Assembly (NCBI GenBank): GCA_944393255.1
Contig: CALXZP010000041.1
Span: forward strand, 1-62,106
DNA from: an uncultured Clostridia bacterium
Lineage (GTDB): Bacteria > Bacillota > Clostridia > UBA1381
Length of the DNA: 62,106 bases
Direction of reading: 5' to 3'
Shown here: positions 45,808 through 55,689 of the stretch, in pieces
Layout of the letters: every line of letters begins with the position of its first letter
How positions within the stretch are numbered: position 1 is the stretch's first letter
Notes under the pieces: model-generated
The model's database searches: none
The model's input: only the letters and a program-made list of their open reading frames with translations
Told to the model about the DNA's origin: nothing
Position numbers and translations under genes: made by a program

Positions 45808-47094
45808 ATGGAGTATAAAGAGAGCTATACGGTAGAACTAAAACGTGAAATAAATGCTGACTTCAAAAAAGAGATCATCGCTTTTGCCAATTCGGACGAC
45901 GGCGAGATATTCGTCGGCGTTGACAGAGACGGTACAGCGGTAGGCGTCGATAACGCCGAAAGGGTCATGGAGCAGATCAGCAATATGATACGGGACGGTA
46001 TCAGACCGGATCTGACAGCCTATACCTCGATAAATGAAGAAGAGGACAATGGAAAAGCGGTCATTAAAGTTAATGTGCTGCGCGGGGCAAAGCGTCCGTA
46101 TCATTTGACGGATAAAGGCTTGAAGCCGAACGGCGTTTTTATCAGGCACGGAGTTTCGTCTGTTCCCGCAACGGATGAACTGATAAGGGAAATGCTGCGC
46201 GAGAGCGACGGAACAGCGTTTGACAGATCAAGATGCTTAAATCAGGAGCTGACGTTTTCATATGCGGAACAATATTTTGCGGCAATGAAGCTGCCCTTTG
46301 GAGACAGTAATAAAAGAACGCTGAATTTGATAGACTCGGACGGATATTATACAAACACGGCGCTTTTGCTGTCTGACCAATGCGAGCATAATATCAAATG
46401 CGCTGTTTATGAAGGAACAGGGAAAACCAAATTTAAAATGCGCAAAGAATTTTTCGGCTCGGTCTTAAAACAGATGGATGAAGCATATGATCTTCTGAGT
46501 TTAAACAATAATTTGAATTCAACGATAACGGGGCTCAGGAGGACCGATCATCCCGATTATCCTCCGTATGCGCTTCGCGAAGCGTTGCTCAATGCTATTG
46601 TCCACCGTGACTATGATTATTCGGGAAGCACGCTTATCAATATCTATGACGACAGGATCGAATTTGTATCATTGGGAGGCTTGGTCAAGGGGCTGACGAT
46701 ACAGGATGTGATGAGCGGTATATCGCAGTCAAGAAATCCTGTTCTTGCCAATGTGTTTTATCGTCTGGAACTGATCGAGAGCTATGGTACGGGGATACGG
46801 CGGATCATAGAAAGCTATGAGGATCATCCCGAAAAACCGTCCTTTGCTCCCGCTCCCGCTTCCTTTGTTGTAACGCTGCCCAAAATGTCCCGATATGAAG
46901 AGGACGGCATGAGCGATACAGAAAAAATACTGACGGCTATAGAAAAGAAAGGTCAGATAAGCCGTAAAGAGATAGAGGGTATACTCGGCGTTTCTAAATA
47001 TCCTGCGATCCGTGCCGTAAATGAGCTGCTTGCGGAAAACAAGATAATAAAAACAGGCGCAGGCCCGGCAGTGAGATACAGGTTACAGAAATAA
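45808..47094 (+). CDS. AlbA_2/HATPase_c_4-type regulator (RecG-like, Schlafen AlbA_2 domain)
   Basis: 428 residues. The N-terminal AlbA_2 domain (ESYTVELKREINADFKKEIIAFANSDDGEIFVGVD), a middle GHKL-type ATPase segment (REALLNAIVHRDYDYSG...IEFVSLGG...LIESYGTGIRRI) and a C-terminal winged helix (ISRKEIEGILGVSKYPAIRAVNELL) form the usual order. These proteins are annotated as putative transcriptional regulators or ATP-dependent DNA-binding proteins. The operator-like repeats in its own promoter suggest autoregulation. Confidence 0.88.
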   Translation: MEYKESYTVELKREINADFKKEIIAFANSDDGEIFVGVDRDGTAVGVDNAERVMEQISNMIRDGIRPDLTAYTSINEEEDNGKAVIKVNVLRGAKRPYHLTDKGLKPNGVFIRHGVSSVPATDELIREMLRESDGTAFDRSRCLNQELTFSYAEQYFAAMKLPFGDSNKRTLNLIDSDGYYTNTALLLSDQCEHNIKCAVYEGTGKTKFKMRKEFFGSVLKQMDEAYDLLSLNNNLNSTITGLRRTDHPDYPPYALREALLNAIVHRDYDYSGSTLINIYDDRIEFVSLGGLVKGLTIQDVMSGISQSRNPVLANVFYRLELIESYGTGIRRIIESYEDHPEKPSFAPAPASFVVTLPKMSRYEEDGMSDTEKILTAIEKKGQISRKEIEGILGVSKYPAIRAVNELLAENKIIKTGAGPAVRYRLQK

Positions 47095-47168
47095 TGCTCT
47101 TAAAGCAATTTAAAATAAAAAACGGGGTGTCTGTTTGGCACTGCCGAATTTGAAAGGAGAGGTCAAAG

Positions 47169-50100
47169 ATGAAAAAGAGTAAATTCGCGTCATTCCTGTG
47201 CGCGGCGGCGGTATTCGCAGCGCTGCTCCCGGCGGGAACGCAGTCGCTGGCGGAGGATACGCCGATAGAGCTCAGCGGCAAGACAGTATCCGGCTCCGAG
47301 AGCTGGCAGAACAAGAACGGTTATGCAAACGCGTTCGACGGCAATACGGACACGTTTTTTGACGGTCTGCAAAACGGATACTGTATGGTCGATCTCGGCG
47401 CGCAGTACGAGTTTTCAAAGCTGAGGTTTTATCCGAGAGACGGCAGAGTGTCGAACAAGCCGGCGGCGGAGTATGTTGCGCGTATGGTCGGAGGCGTGTT
47501 CAGCGGCTCGCCGGACGGCGGCGAGTGGACGGTTTTGTATACGGTGCCGGAGGATATATACACCGACAAAAACGACGAGACCACGGTCAGATGGTATGAC
47601 GTTGACGTAAGCGGAAAATACCGCTTCATCAAGTATGAGAACGCGGTGCACGAGGCGAATATAGCCGAGATAGAGCTGTACGGAACATATGTGGAGGGCA
47701 GCGAGGATATCCCGGTGGTAACGCCGCCGCCGGAGCAGACGGAGCCCGCGGAGCCGGACGAGCCGGTAGAGGGCTTTTCGCTGCTGGAAAGGACGGGCTG
47801 GAGCGCGCAGACAAATTCGCAGCAGTCATCGTCGGGCAACAACAGCGTGGGGATGGTGCTCGACGGCAAGGATACGACCATATGGCATTCGAGCTGGACA
47901 AATTCGGGGAACTACGACCCGGAAACGAACCCGGTATATCTGACGATAGATATGGGCGGTACTCAGGAGGTATCGGGCATAAGGTATACCCCGAGAGTGA
48001 GGGATTCGTCCGCCGGGAGCATAAACGGCGTTATAACCGCGTATGAGGTATATGTTTCGGACGACAGCAGCGAATGGCAAAAGGTCGGAGAGGGAAACAT
48101 GGGCTATACTGCGGACGGAGCTCAGGAGGATAAGGATATCATCTTTGAGCCGGTCGAGTGCAGGTATATCAAGCTCGTTGTAAAGGATAACCTCGATAAC
48201 GGCTCGGCGTATGTCGGCAGCTGCGCGGAGTTCAACGCGTATGCCTACGGCGGAGCCATGGAGGATCACCCCATAACCGCGGCGCGCGCGGAGCTGACCG
48301 AAAAGAAGGCGGAGCTTGAAGCGCTGGATACCGCGCATCCCTTAAAGCAAAAGCTTCTGGCAAAGGCGGAAGCGCTCGGCACGTACGGAACGGTGGACGG
48401 CATAGATAACTTTATCTCGGCATCCGGTTCGATAACGGAGGCGCTCGGCTGGATGGCGCGAGGTATCGACGATGTGTATATAGGCAGACTGATGACGATA
48501 CTTGATGAAACGGACATATCCTCGTCTGCGGTGTCGCAGGTCAACGCCGAGCTTGAGGGCTTTTACCGCACCGGCGCGGAGGCGAAGTCGAAATGGGCGG
48601 AGCTTTGGCAGGATGAATTCAGTATGCCGGAGGATGAGCTTGACAAGCCGCTCTATGAGCGTATAGAAAGCGCGGTATCGAGGGCAAGAGCGAGGATAGA
48701 GGCTGACAGCGGAACGGACTATATAATGCTCAGGGAGCTTGTGTCTTATATAAGCGGAATTTACGGATACGAGGGCTATGAAAATCCGTACGGAAGGAAT
48801 GCGGACGAGTGCGAGGCGGTTGTGAGCAATATCAACTTCACTCTTTCAAATCTCGAAAAAATGGACAGGGGCGAGCTTGACACGGAGCTGAGCGAGTTCC
48901 GCTCGGGCGAGCTTTGGCTCGACACGCTCGGCTCAAAGATATCCGCTCACGGCGGACAGATAATAAAGCAGGGCGATACATACTACTGGTACGGCGAGGA
49001 TAACAAGGTAGCCTATGCGCTCACAACGGGCGTATCCTGCTATTCTTCAAAGGATCTTAAGAACTGGAAGTACGAGGGGCTTGCGTTCAAGGCGTTCGAC
49101 GACGGCACCGAGGAGCAGCTTTTCACGAAGGAGTTCCTGACCGACGGTCTGCTCGGCACCCAGGGCAGGATAGAACGCCCGAAGGTCATCTACAATGCGA
49201 AAAACGACAATTACGTTATGTGGATGCACTTGGAAAAGGACGGCGGCTACGGTCTCTCGCTTGCGGGAGTGGCGGTATCGGACAGCCCGACTGGGCCGTT
49301 TGTGTGGCAGTGGTACGGCATCCCCGTATACGATAATTACGTTGTAAACAGGACGAAGAACAGAACGGATATACTGACGTTCAGGGATATGAACCTGTTC
49401 GTTGACGACGACGGCACGGCGTACGTGTTCTATTCCTCGGAAAGCAACCAGGTAATGTATGCGGTACGTCTCAACGACGACTACACATGGATAGACGACG
49501 AGGGTCTTACCGTGGCGGGAACGACCGAGGACGATATAAAGGATATCAATACCGTAATAGCGCCGGATATGCGCGTAACGACAAACGGCGTTGCCGATAA
49601 TACGTACGGCAAGACCTCGTTCACGCGTTACCAGCTCGCGTCCGGCGGCGGCATGGCGCTCGAAAAAACTACGGACGACGACGGCAATACGGTCTATGTG
49701 AGCCAGAGGAAGGACGACAGGCTCTTTATCCCGGAATATCCCGAAACGGGCAGATGGGCGAGAGTGGGTCATTACGCGGCTGAGGAGAACAAGGTCGAGG
49801 GTAAAACGACCTCAACGGTAAATAACGATTGTATCAGCCAGCGCGAGGCTCCGGCTCCGGTAAAGATAGACGGGAAGTATTATAACGTGACCTCTGCGCT
49901 CAGCGGCTGGAAGGCAAACCCTGCGCTCACGCAGACGGCCGACAGCGTTCTGGGCAAATGGACGTCCACCGGCAATCCGATGACGGGCAGCGGCCCGGTG
50001 AACGGCGGGCAGTGGTCGCACGACGCTACCACCTCAACGTCGTTCAACTCGCAGAGCACCTGTATCATACAGCTGCCGGACGGACAGTATATGTACATGG

Positions 50101-50516
50101 GCGACCGCTGGAAAAACGGCGTGTATGAAACGAACACGTCGCTGGGGACGTTTGCCGATGTTGACGTAAAGGCTTCAACGTACGTGTGGCTGCCGATAAC
50201 CTTTGAGGGCGGAGTGTTAAAGATACGCTGGCATGATTCGTGGACGTACGAGGAGCCGCCGAAGGTGACGGCGGAGCTTGACCGAAGCGGCTCGTCGGTC
50301 ACCTGCGTATATACCGTTCCCGAGACCGAAACGCGAACGCTCAGGGCGTTCCTTGCGGTATATGATAAGGACGGCGTTCTCACCGAGCTGAAAACGTCAG
50401 AGCTGACAGCGGGAGAAACGCAGCTTACGGCGGATATGCCCGGCAGCGATCACACATGCGGCGCGTTCGTATGGGATGCCGAGCAGGAGCCGGTGATCGA
50501 GGGCGTAAGCGGATAA
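47169..50516 (+). CDS. Secreted multidomain GH43-like glycosidase with two F5/8C domains
   Basis: 1115 residues. Signal peptide (MKKSKFASFLCAAAVFAALL, cut near SLA). Two discoidin/CBM32-like domains follow, about 30-180 (ANAFDGNTDTFFDG, MVDLGAQYEFSKLRFYPR) and 205-370 (VGMVLDGKDTTIWHSSW). A Pro/Glu linker lies between them. About 375-580 is helical. The C-terminal 590-1040 is a five-bladed-propeller-like domain (SAHGGQIIKQGDTYYWYGED, VDDDGTAYVFYSS, RDMNLFVDDDG). The latter resembles GH43 subfamily 24 (exo-beta-1,3-galactanase-type). No sortase or SLH anchor. Confidence 0.85.
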   Translation: MKKSKFASFLCAAAVFAALLPAGTQSLAEDTPIELSGKTVSGSESWQNKNGYANAFDGNTDTFFDGLQNGYCMVDLGAQYEFSKLRFYPRDGRVSNKPAAEYVARMVGGVFSGSPDGGEWTVLYTVPEDIYTDKNDETTVRWYDVDVSGKYRFIKYENAVHEANIAEIELYGTYVEGSEDIPVVTPPPEQTEPAEPDEPVEGFSLLERTGWSAQTNSQQSSSGNNSVGMVLDGKDTTIWHSSWTNSGNYDPETNPVYLTIDMGGTQEVSGIRYTPRVRDSSAGSINGVITAYEVYVSDDSSEWQKVGEGNMGYTADGAQEDKDIIFEPVECRYIKLVVKDNLDNGSAYVGSCAEFNAYAYGGAMEDHPITAARAELTEKKAELEALDTAHPLKQKLLAKAEALGTYGTVDGIDNFISASGSITEALGWMARGIDDVYIGRLMTILDETDISSSAVSQVNAELEGFYRTGAEAKSKWAELWQDEFSMPEDELDKPLYERIESAVSRARARIEADSGTDYIMLRELVSYISGIYGYEGYENPYGRNADECEAVVSNINFTLSNLEKMDRGELDTELSEFRSGELWLDTLGSKISAHGGQIIKQGDTYYWYGEDNKVAYALTTGVSCYSSKDLKNWKYEGLAFKAFDDGTEEQLFTKEFLTDGLLGTQGRIERPKVIYNAKNDNYVMWMHLEKDGGYGLSLAGVAVSDSPTGPFVWQWYGIPVYDNYVVNRTKNRTDILTFRDMNLFVDDDGTAYVFYSSESNQVMYAVRLNDDYTWIDDEGLTVAGTTEDDIKDINTVIAPDMRVTTNGVADNTYGKTSFTRYQLASGGGMALEKTTDDDGNTVYVSQRKDDRLFIPEYPETGRWARVGHYAAEENKVEGKTTSTVNNDCISQREAPAPVKIDGKYYNVTSALSGWKANPALTQTADSVLGKWTSTGNPMTGSGPVNGGQWSHDATTSTSFNSQSTCIIQLPDGQYMYMGDRWKNGVYETNTSLGTFADVDVKASTYVWLPITFEGGVLKIRWHDSWTYEEPPKVTAELDRSGSSVTCVYTVPETETRTLRAFLAVYDKDGVLTELKTSELTAGETQLTADMPGSDHTCGAFVWDAEQEPVIEGVSG

Positions 50517-50529
50517 AAGGACTGATAAA

Positions 50530-50574
50530 AAGCGGCGCGCGGCGGAAAAAAAGAGCCGCCGCCGCTGTTTTTTT
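50530..50574 (+). terminator. Terminator of the GH43-like gene
   Basis: AGCGGCG...GCGGCGG pairs with CCGCCGCCGCT, followed by T7. Confidence 0.8.
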
Positions 50575-50577
50575 ATA

Positions 50578-50605
50578 TTGACATTGCGTTCGGATGTGGT
50601 ACAAT
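50578..50605 (+). promoter_or_regulatory. Promoter of the TIGR04076 gene
   Basis: TTGACA (50578-50583), 16-nt spacer ending in TGTGG, TACAAT (50600-50605). Confidence 0.75.
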
Positions 50606-50649
50606 AGTAATATGGGATCTAAAATGAACCGTGAGGAGGCTGAGTGATA

Positions 50650-50994
50650 ATGAAAAAAGTAAAGATAACGGTTTTAAAAACCACGCTGGATAAGGAGCTG
50701 GCGGAGGAATACGGCGTACCGGGGCTCAAGGCGTGTCCTATGCTCAGGGAGGGGCAGGAGTTCTATGCCGACTATGCGAAGCCCGAGGGGCTGTGCGACG
50801 AGGCATGGAAGGCCATATACCAGTATGTGTTCGCGCTCGCGCACGGAGCGGACGGAGACCTGTTTTATTACGGCGACTGGATAAAGACCCCCGGTGTTGC
50901 GATATGCAGCTGCAACGACGGTCTGCGCCCCGTTATATTCAAGCTTGAGACCACGGACGAGGTCTCCGAAATAGACTATACGCCGGTGAGGTGA
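50650..50994 (+). CDS. TIGR04076 family protein
   Basis: 114 residues from ATG 50650 (GAGGAGG ten bases upstream; an in-frame GTG at 50644 is possible). Family blocks KKVKITVLKTTLDKELAEEYG, GLKACPMLREGQEF, GLCDEAWKAIYQYVFALAHG and TPGVAICSCNDGLRPVIFKLE are all recognisable. The conserved Cys residues suggest metal or redox chemistry, but no function is established. Confidence 0.88.
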   Translation: MKKVKITVLKTTLDKELAEEYGVPGLKACPMLREGQEFYADYAKPEGLCDEAWKAIYQYVFALAHGADGDLFYYGDWIKTPGVAICSCNDGLRPVIFKLETTDEVSEIDYTPVR

Positions 50995-51082
50995 GCTTTC
51001 CCGCGGGGAATGGTGTCAGCCATTCGAGGAATGGCGTCAGCCCTTAGTTTCGTCCGTTCTGCACTATTTTTCTAAAGCCCCC

Positions 51083-51124
51083 GAGTCTGTTGCAAACTCA
51101 CAGAGTTTTGCAGCAGACTCTTTT
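51083..51124. terminator. Bidirectional terminator, CTGTTGCAAA family
   Basis: GAGTCTGTTGCAAACTC / GAGTTTTGCAGCAGACTC-like stem followed by TTTT on the + strand, between convergent genes. Confidence 0.75.
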
Positions 51125-51153
51125 AATTCAAATCGGAGCGGATTTGCCGCGGG

Positions 51154-52530
51154 TCATACGGTAACTGTGTTATCGCAGCACACGAAATCAGAATCGATGC
51201 TGTGAGCTATGAATCTGGCTCTCAGGTTTCTTGAGCCGCATATAGAGCCGGTGTTCCCGGAAACGCTCAGATCCTCCGGAAGCACGAACTTTATGCATTT
51301 GACCGTCACATCGCGGCAGCCCTGAGAGTGATGCGCCGGGATGGTCAGGGCTTTCATGCCGCGCTGGTATTCGTTGCCCTGATCGTCCGTTTCGGTCAGG
51401 ATAACGCCGAGCGCAACGCGTCTGTCCGGACACACGTTCTTTACCGTCACGCTCAGCTGTACTATGCGTCCGAGCGATTCAAGATACGTGTCGCCCAGAT
51501 CGACTGCGAACGAATCGCGGCAGCCCTCCGCCGAAAAGTCCACCGGAACGGGACACGGCTCTGTAACGTCCGAGCCGCAGTCTGCGGTGACCGTCGGGTC
51601 GGGGAAGGTAACTGAATTGTTTTCCGCGTCGGAATAGGTTATCTCCTTATTCACATGTTTAACGCCGGAGGTCGCGGCGGTGTGCCTTATATAAAATCCC
51701 AGACTTGCGCCCTCATTGCCGTAAACGCCCAGAGAGGGTATTTTCCATTGCAGCGAGGTCGGGCTGAGCATTGAAGCAGTACCCTTTGAGGGCGTATCTA
51801 TGCTCATGATGGTGAAGTCCGGATCCAACGTTTCATTGATAACTATATCCGTAGCTCCCGGCTTTGAGATGTTTGCCGCAAGGTCGGCGAACAGGTCCTC
51901 CAGCTCAGCGTCGTCCGGGGTCACCGCAACGTGAGAGGAATCCGGGTCGGTCGCCCAGTCGTTAAGAACGCTTACGTCTATCCCGTCCGCGCCCACGAGA
52001 CCGATACAGTATATAACTATACCCGAAGCTCTTGCGGCCGCAGCCACGGGAGCGGGCGGCAGCCCGGCGGTCGTTTTGCCGTCGGTGAACATAACGATCA
52101 CCTTTGCGTTGGAGGAAAGGGGATCGAACAGCCCTATCGCCCTTGTGAAGGCGGCGGCGTGGTTTGTCGAGCCTCCGGCCGTCAGGCTGTCTACAGCCGT
52201 TTTAAGCTCCGCAACAGACGTTATGAGCTGCGTGTTCGCCTCGGCTGTGTCCGCAAAGCTGACTATGCCTATGCTGCTGCCGGAACCGATAGCGCCGTCC
52301 TGTGCGCTGTCGGTCGCCTCGTCTATGATATCGATGAACGTTTTTGCACCCGCTTTCATGTTTGCAAGCGGACTTCCCGCCATGCTCCCCGAACGGTCGA
52401 GCACGAGGACTATATCCGTCGGATTTGAAGAGATGTCGGGAGCGGCGGCAAGGGCGAGCGTGACTTTCAAAATCCCGCCGCAGCCTATCTCCGTTACGTT
52501 TATTTGTTTGTTTGAGTTTGTTACACCCAT
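51154..52530 (-). CDS. VWA-domain protein without signal peptide
   Basis: 458 residues. N-terminus MGVTNSNKQINVTEIGCGG, then a von Willebrand factor A domain with MIDAS DRSGSMAG (about 45-52), a Thr in GGSTNH and Asp in MFTDG. About 225-330 is a Big/DUF11-like beta domain, and the C-terminal 120 residues contain many Cys (CPVP, GCRDSF, VCPDRR, QGCRDVTVKC, CCDN). It has no export signal, so it may be delivered otherwise, for example onto spores, or be intracellular. Start ATG behind GGAGGT. A diverged CTGC-hairpin (52573-52598) lies upstream. Confidence 0.85.
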   Translation of the reverse strand: MGVTNSNKQINVTEIGCGGILKVTLALAAAPDISSNPTDIVLVLDRSGSMAGSPLANMKAGAKTFIDIIDEATDSAQDGAIGSGSSIGIVSFADTAEANTQLITSVAELKTAVDSLTAGGSTNHAAAFTRAIGLFDPLSSNAKVIVMFTDGKTTAGLPPAPVAAAARASGIVIYCIGLVGADGIDVSVLNDWATDPDSSHVAVTPDDAELEDLFADLAANISKPGATDIVINETLDPDFTIMSIDTPSKGTASMLSPTSLQWKIPSLGVYGNEGASLGFYIRHTAATSGVKHVNKEITYSDAENNSVTFPDPTVTADCGSDVTEPCPVPVDFSAEGCRDSFAVDLGDTYLESLGRIVQLSVTVKNVCPDRRVALGVILTETDDQGNEYQRGMKALTIPAHHSQGCRDVTVKCIKFVLPEDLSVSGNTGSICGSRNLRARFIAHSIDSDFVCCDNTVTV

Positions 52531-52572
52531 TTGATCTACCTCCGTAAATGTCTTTGCGTCCGGAGCCGATGC

Positions 52573-52598
52573 AGGCTCACAGAGCTCTGCGGCAGCCT
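52573..52598 (-). repeat. Diverged member of the CTGTTGCAAA hairpin family
   Basis: On the minus strand GAGGCTGC-CGCA-GAGCTCTGTGAG-CCTGCA follows the same order as the hairpin at 51083-51120, with several substitutions. It lies between sodA and the VWA gene. Confidence 0.4.
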
Positions 52599-52617
52599 CG
52601 GGCGCTATGTACGGAGC

Positions 52618-53268
52618 TTAGCCTCTGTGCGTATTCGGGCGAAGCGCGGCGCAGAAGCGTCTGTCCGCCGCGTCCCGGTCAATAACGCTGAACCAGTCGT
52701 CTATATAGGCGGCTCTTACGTTGTAGTGCTTAAGATAATAAGCGTGCTCCCAAACGTCTATGCTGAGTATCGGTATCATGCCGAGAGTCACAGGCGTGTT
52801 CTGGTTGGCGGAGGTGGTTATTGCGAGCCGTCCGTTTTCCAAAACGAGCCATGCATAGCCGGAGCCGAAAACGGAAAGCGCCGCCTGCTTGAACTGTTCT
52901 CTGAACTCTTTTTCTGAGCCGAACTGCTTTTTTAAGGCGCGCGCGAGCCGGTTATCGGACATGCCGTTATCCTCGCCGCAGTCCGGCTTCATGCCGCTGA
53001 AGAAGAAGCGGTGGTTATAAACGCCGCCGGCGTTGTTGCGCACCGGGATCCTGAGCCGCGCCGGCAGACGCGGCCAAACGCGCAGCATGGTCTCAAGCGT
53101 CATGCCCTTAAGCATGGGTTCTTTTTCGATCAAAGCGTTCAGGTCGTCTATATATTTCTGCAAATGCCTGTCATGGTGCAGCTGCATGGTTTTTTCGTCG
53201 ATGAACGGCTCAAGCGCGTCATAGCCGTAGGGGAGCGGTCCATTGACGAACGGGTATCGGTTATTCAT
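52618..53268 (-). CDS. sodA: Iron/manganese superoxide dismutase
   Basis: 216 residues from ATG 53266-53268 behind AAGGAGG. It starts NNRYPFVNGPLPYGYDALEPFID. Metal ligands fall in the expected places: His in MQLHHDRHLQKY, His in YNHRFFF, and Asp and His in DVWEHAYYLKHYN. The segment between the first two ligands (MLRVWPRLPARLRIPVRNNAGG) is slightly longer than usual. Removes superoxide in the cytosol of an anaerobe exposed to oxygen. Confidence 0.94.
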   Translation of the reverse strand: MNNRYPFVNGPLPYGYDALEPFIDEKTMQLHHDRHLQKYIDDLNALIEKEPMLKGMTLETMLRVWPRLPARLRIPVRNNAGGVYNHRFFFSGMKPDCGEDNGMSDNRLARALKKQFGSEKEFREQFKQAALSVFGSGYAWLVLENGRLAITTSANQNTPVTLGMIPILSIDVWEHAYYLKHYNVRAAYIDDWFSVIDRDAADRRFCAALRPNTHRG

Positions 53269-53379
53269 AATATCCTCCTTGGATAAGGTCGTTTTTAAGC
53301 GTCCGCGAAACACGCGGTCTCCTTTTTTATTATATGAGACCGCCGCCGCATACGTTACGGTTTGAGCGAAAAACTCAAG

Positions 53380-53408
53380 TTGATTTTTTGCCGGGCTTGT
53401 GATAGAAT
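53380..53408 (+). promoter_or_regulatory. Promoter of the UvrD-like helicase gene
   Basis: TTGATT (53380-53385), 17-nt spacer ending in TGTGA, TAGAAT (53403-53408). A 20-bp direct duplication (GCGGGACGGCGGTATACG at 53439 and 53459) follows in the leader. Confidence 0.65.
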
Positions 53409-53508
53409 AGTATTGTAGTTTTAAAGTAAAAATAAGCCGCGGGACGGCGGTATACGTCGCGGGACGGCGGTATACGCCGAAAAAGCGGACGGGAAGGAGG
53501 AAAGAGGG

Positions 53509-55689
53509 ATGTATACTGATGAAGCGGAGCTGCTCGGCGGGTTAAACAGCGAGCAGCGCGAGGCGGTGGTCTCGACCGAAGGGGTCGTAAGGGTCATAGC
53601 CGGAGCTGGTTCCGGAAAAACGCGCGCGCTTTCTCACCGGTTCGCCTATCTTGTGAACGAGCTTGGCATACTTCCGGGCAATATCCTCTGCGTAACGTTC
53701 ACGAACAAGTCGGCGAATGAGATGAGGCAGAGGATACACTCGCTCACGGGCGATAACGACACCGGGTATATAAACACGTTTCACGGCTTCTGCGTATCGG
53801 TGCTTCGTGAGGACGGCAACGCCGTGAATTATCCGAAAAATTTTCTCGTGCTGGATAATTCGGATATAAATTCAATGCTCGACGCCATCTATGAAGAACG
53901 CGGTCTCACCGCGAGGGATATGAAGTATTCCGACGCGAGGGATATGATAGAGATAAGGAAGCTGTTCAAGGAGCCGGAGTATTATAAGGACATGACAGAC
54001 ATGTCCTTAGCTACGCTGCGCGAAAAGTACGACAAGGCGAAAAGCGCGGGGGATATCATATTTTACGGATATCTGTACCGTGAAAAGAAGTGCTTCGGTC
54101 TCGACTATAACGACCTGATAAAATTCGTGCTGTACATCTTTGAGAAGGATGCGGATATAAAGCTGAAATGGCAGAAGCGTCTCGAATATATAATGATAGA
54201 CGAGTTCCAGGATATAGACGGGCTGCAGTATGAGCTTATGGAGGCGCTTTGCGGCTACCATAAAAACCTTTTCATAGTCGGCGATCCCGACCAGACTATA
54301 TATACATGGCGCGGCGCGAACGTTAAATATCTGCTGGAGCTCGATAAGAGCTTTCCCGGCACGAAAACAATAATGATGATGAAGAATTACCGTTCCTCGC
54401 CGCAGATAACGGCGGCGGCAAATTCGCTGATAGGCAAAAATACGCACAGGATAAAAAAGGAGCTTATCCCTATTCTGCCGCCCGGACGCCCGGTAGTGCT
54501 GAACCATTGCGGTGATCCGGAAGAGGAAGCGGAATGGATAGCGCAGGAGATACAAAAGCTGCATGATGAGGGCTGCGCCTACAGGGATATAGCCGTGCTC
54601 TACCGCGCCCATTACGTTACGCGGAGCATAGAGAAGGCGTTCATGGAAAAAAAGCTGCCCTACGCGCTTTGCAGCGGTGCGCCGTTTTATGAGCGGACCG
54701 AGATAAAGAATACTCTTTCGTATCTCAGGATGACGGCGTATAAGGACGACCTGTCGTTTATAAGGACAGTAAACACGCCCAAGCGGAATATAGGCATGAG
54801 CCGTATGAAGTTTCTAAAGGAATATGCAGAGGGGAACGGCTGTACGCTGTACGAGGCGCTTTGCATGAACGCCGAGAGCAGTATGATGAAAGGGACGAAA
54901 GCCGCGGGGTATATCTCGCTTATAGAGTCGTTCGCGGCGGAATACTCCGGCAGACCCGTTTCGGAGCTGCTTTCCGCGATCCTGAATGAGAGCGGATATG
55001 AAGCGGCGCTGCGCACCGAGGGAGCGCAGGAGCGGCTCGATAACCTGGCGGAGCTCAAGCAGTCGGTGTATGAATATGAAGCCGCATGCGGAGAAGAAAG
55101 CTCGCTCGAGAATTATCTGGCGCAGTCCGCGCTGTTTACGAATGCAGACGCCGGAACGGATAGGGACAGGGTCAGGCTCATGACGGTACATTCCGCAAAA
55201 GGTCTGGAATTTCCGTATGTGTTTCTGTGCGCGATGAACGAGGGGATATTTCCGTCCGGGAAAACGAACACGCTTGAGGGCATGGAAGAGGAACGCCGTC
55301 TGGCGTTCGTCGCGGTGACCCGTGCGGAAAAGGGGCTGTACCTGTCCGAAGCCGAGGGCAGGAGCCACGACGGTTCGCCGCGGTATCCGTCCAGGTTCGT
55401 GCTGGACATAAGCGGCGAGCTCATGCAGAAAGTGAACGAGCCGGGCGCGGCGCTGCTCGACTCGGCTGTAAGGTATATATCCGCAAGCAGCCGCGCGCTT
55501 AAGGCGGACGCGGAATACAAAGCGTATGAGAAAGGGCAGCGCGTCAGACATACCGTGTTCGGAGCGGGAACGGTCGTGGATATAGACAGCGAAAAGGGCG
55601 CACACGTAGTAAAATTTGACGGGATAGAAACTCCCCGTTCCATCTCGTTCCGCGCCAAGCTCGTGAAGATAGCGGACGCGATCAGCTGA
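53509..55689 (+). CDS. UvrD/PcrA-family DNA helicase
   Basis: A 726-residue superfamily 1A 3'-5' helicase. Q-motif LNSEQREAV, Walker A AGAGSGKT (about 31-38), TFTNKSANEM (Ia), IDEFQDID (II), GDPDQTIYTWRGA (III), VRLMTVHSAKGLEF (V) and AFVAVTRAEKGLY (VI) appear in order. The C-terminal AYEKGQRVRHTVFGAGTVVDID stretch is the Tudor-like domain of PcrA. Acts in repair and transcription-replication conflict. Its 3' end overlaps the convergent ArsR-type gene by 8 bp. Confidence 0.93.
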   Translation: MYTDEAELLGGLNSEQREAVVSTEGVVRVIAGAGSGKTRALSHRFAYLVNELGILPGNILCVTFTNKSANEMRQRIHSLTGDNDTGYINTFHGFCVSVLREDGNAVNYPKNFLVLDNSDINSMLDAIYEERGLTARDMKYSDARDMIEIRKLFKEPEYYKDMTDMSLATLREKYDKAKSAGDIIFYGYLYREKKCFGLDYNDLIKFVLYIFEKDADIKLKWQKRLEYIMIDEFQDIDGLQYELMEALCGYHKNLFIVGDPDQTIYTWRGANVKYLLELDKSFPGTKTIMMMKNYRSSPQITAAANSLIGKNTHRIKKELIPILPPGRPVVLNHCGDPEEEAEWIAQEIQKLHDEGCAYRDIAVLYRAHYVTRSIEKAFMEKKLPYALCSGAPFYERTEIKNTLSYLRMTAYKDDLSFIRTVNTPKRNIGMSRMKFLKEYAEGNGCTLYEALCMNAESSMMKGTKAAGYISLIESFAAEYSGRPVSELLSAILNESGYEAALRTEGAQERLDNLAELKQSVYEYEAACGEESSLENYLAQSALFTNADAGTDRDRVRLMTVHSAKGLEFPYVFLCAMNEGIFPSGKTNTLEGMEEERRLAFVAVTRAEKGLYLSEAEGRSHDGSPRYPSRFVLDISGELMQKVNEPGAALLDSAVRYISASSRALKADAEYKAYEKGQRVRHTVFGAGTVVDIDSEKGAHVVKFDGIETPRSISFRAKLVKIADAIS

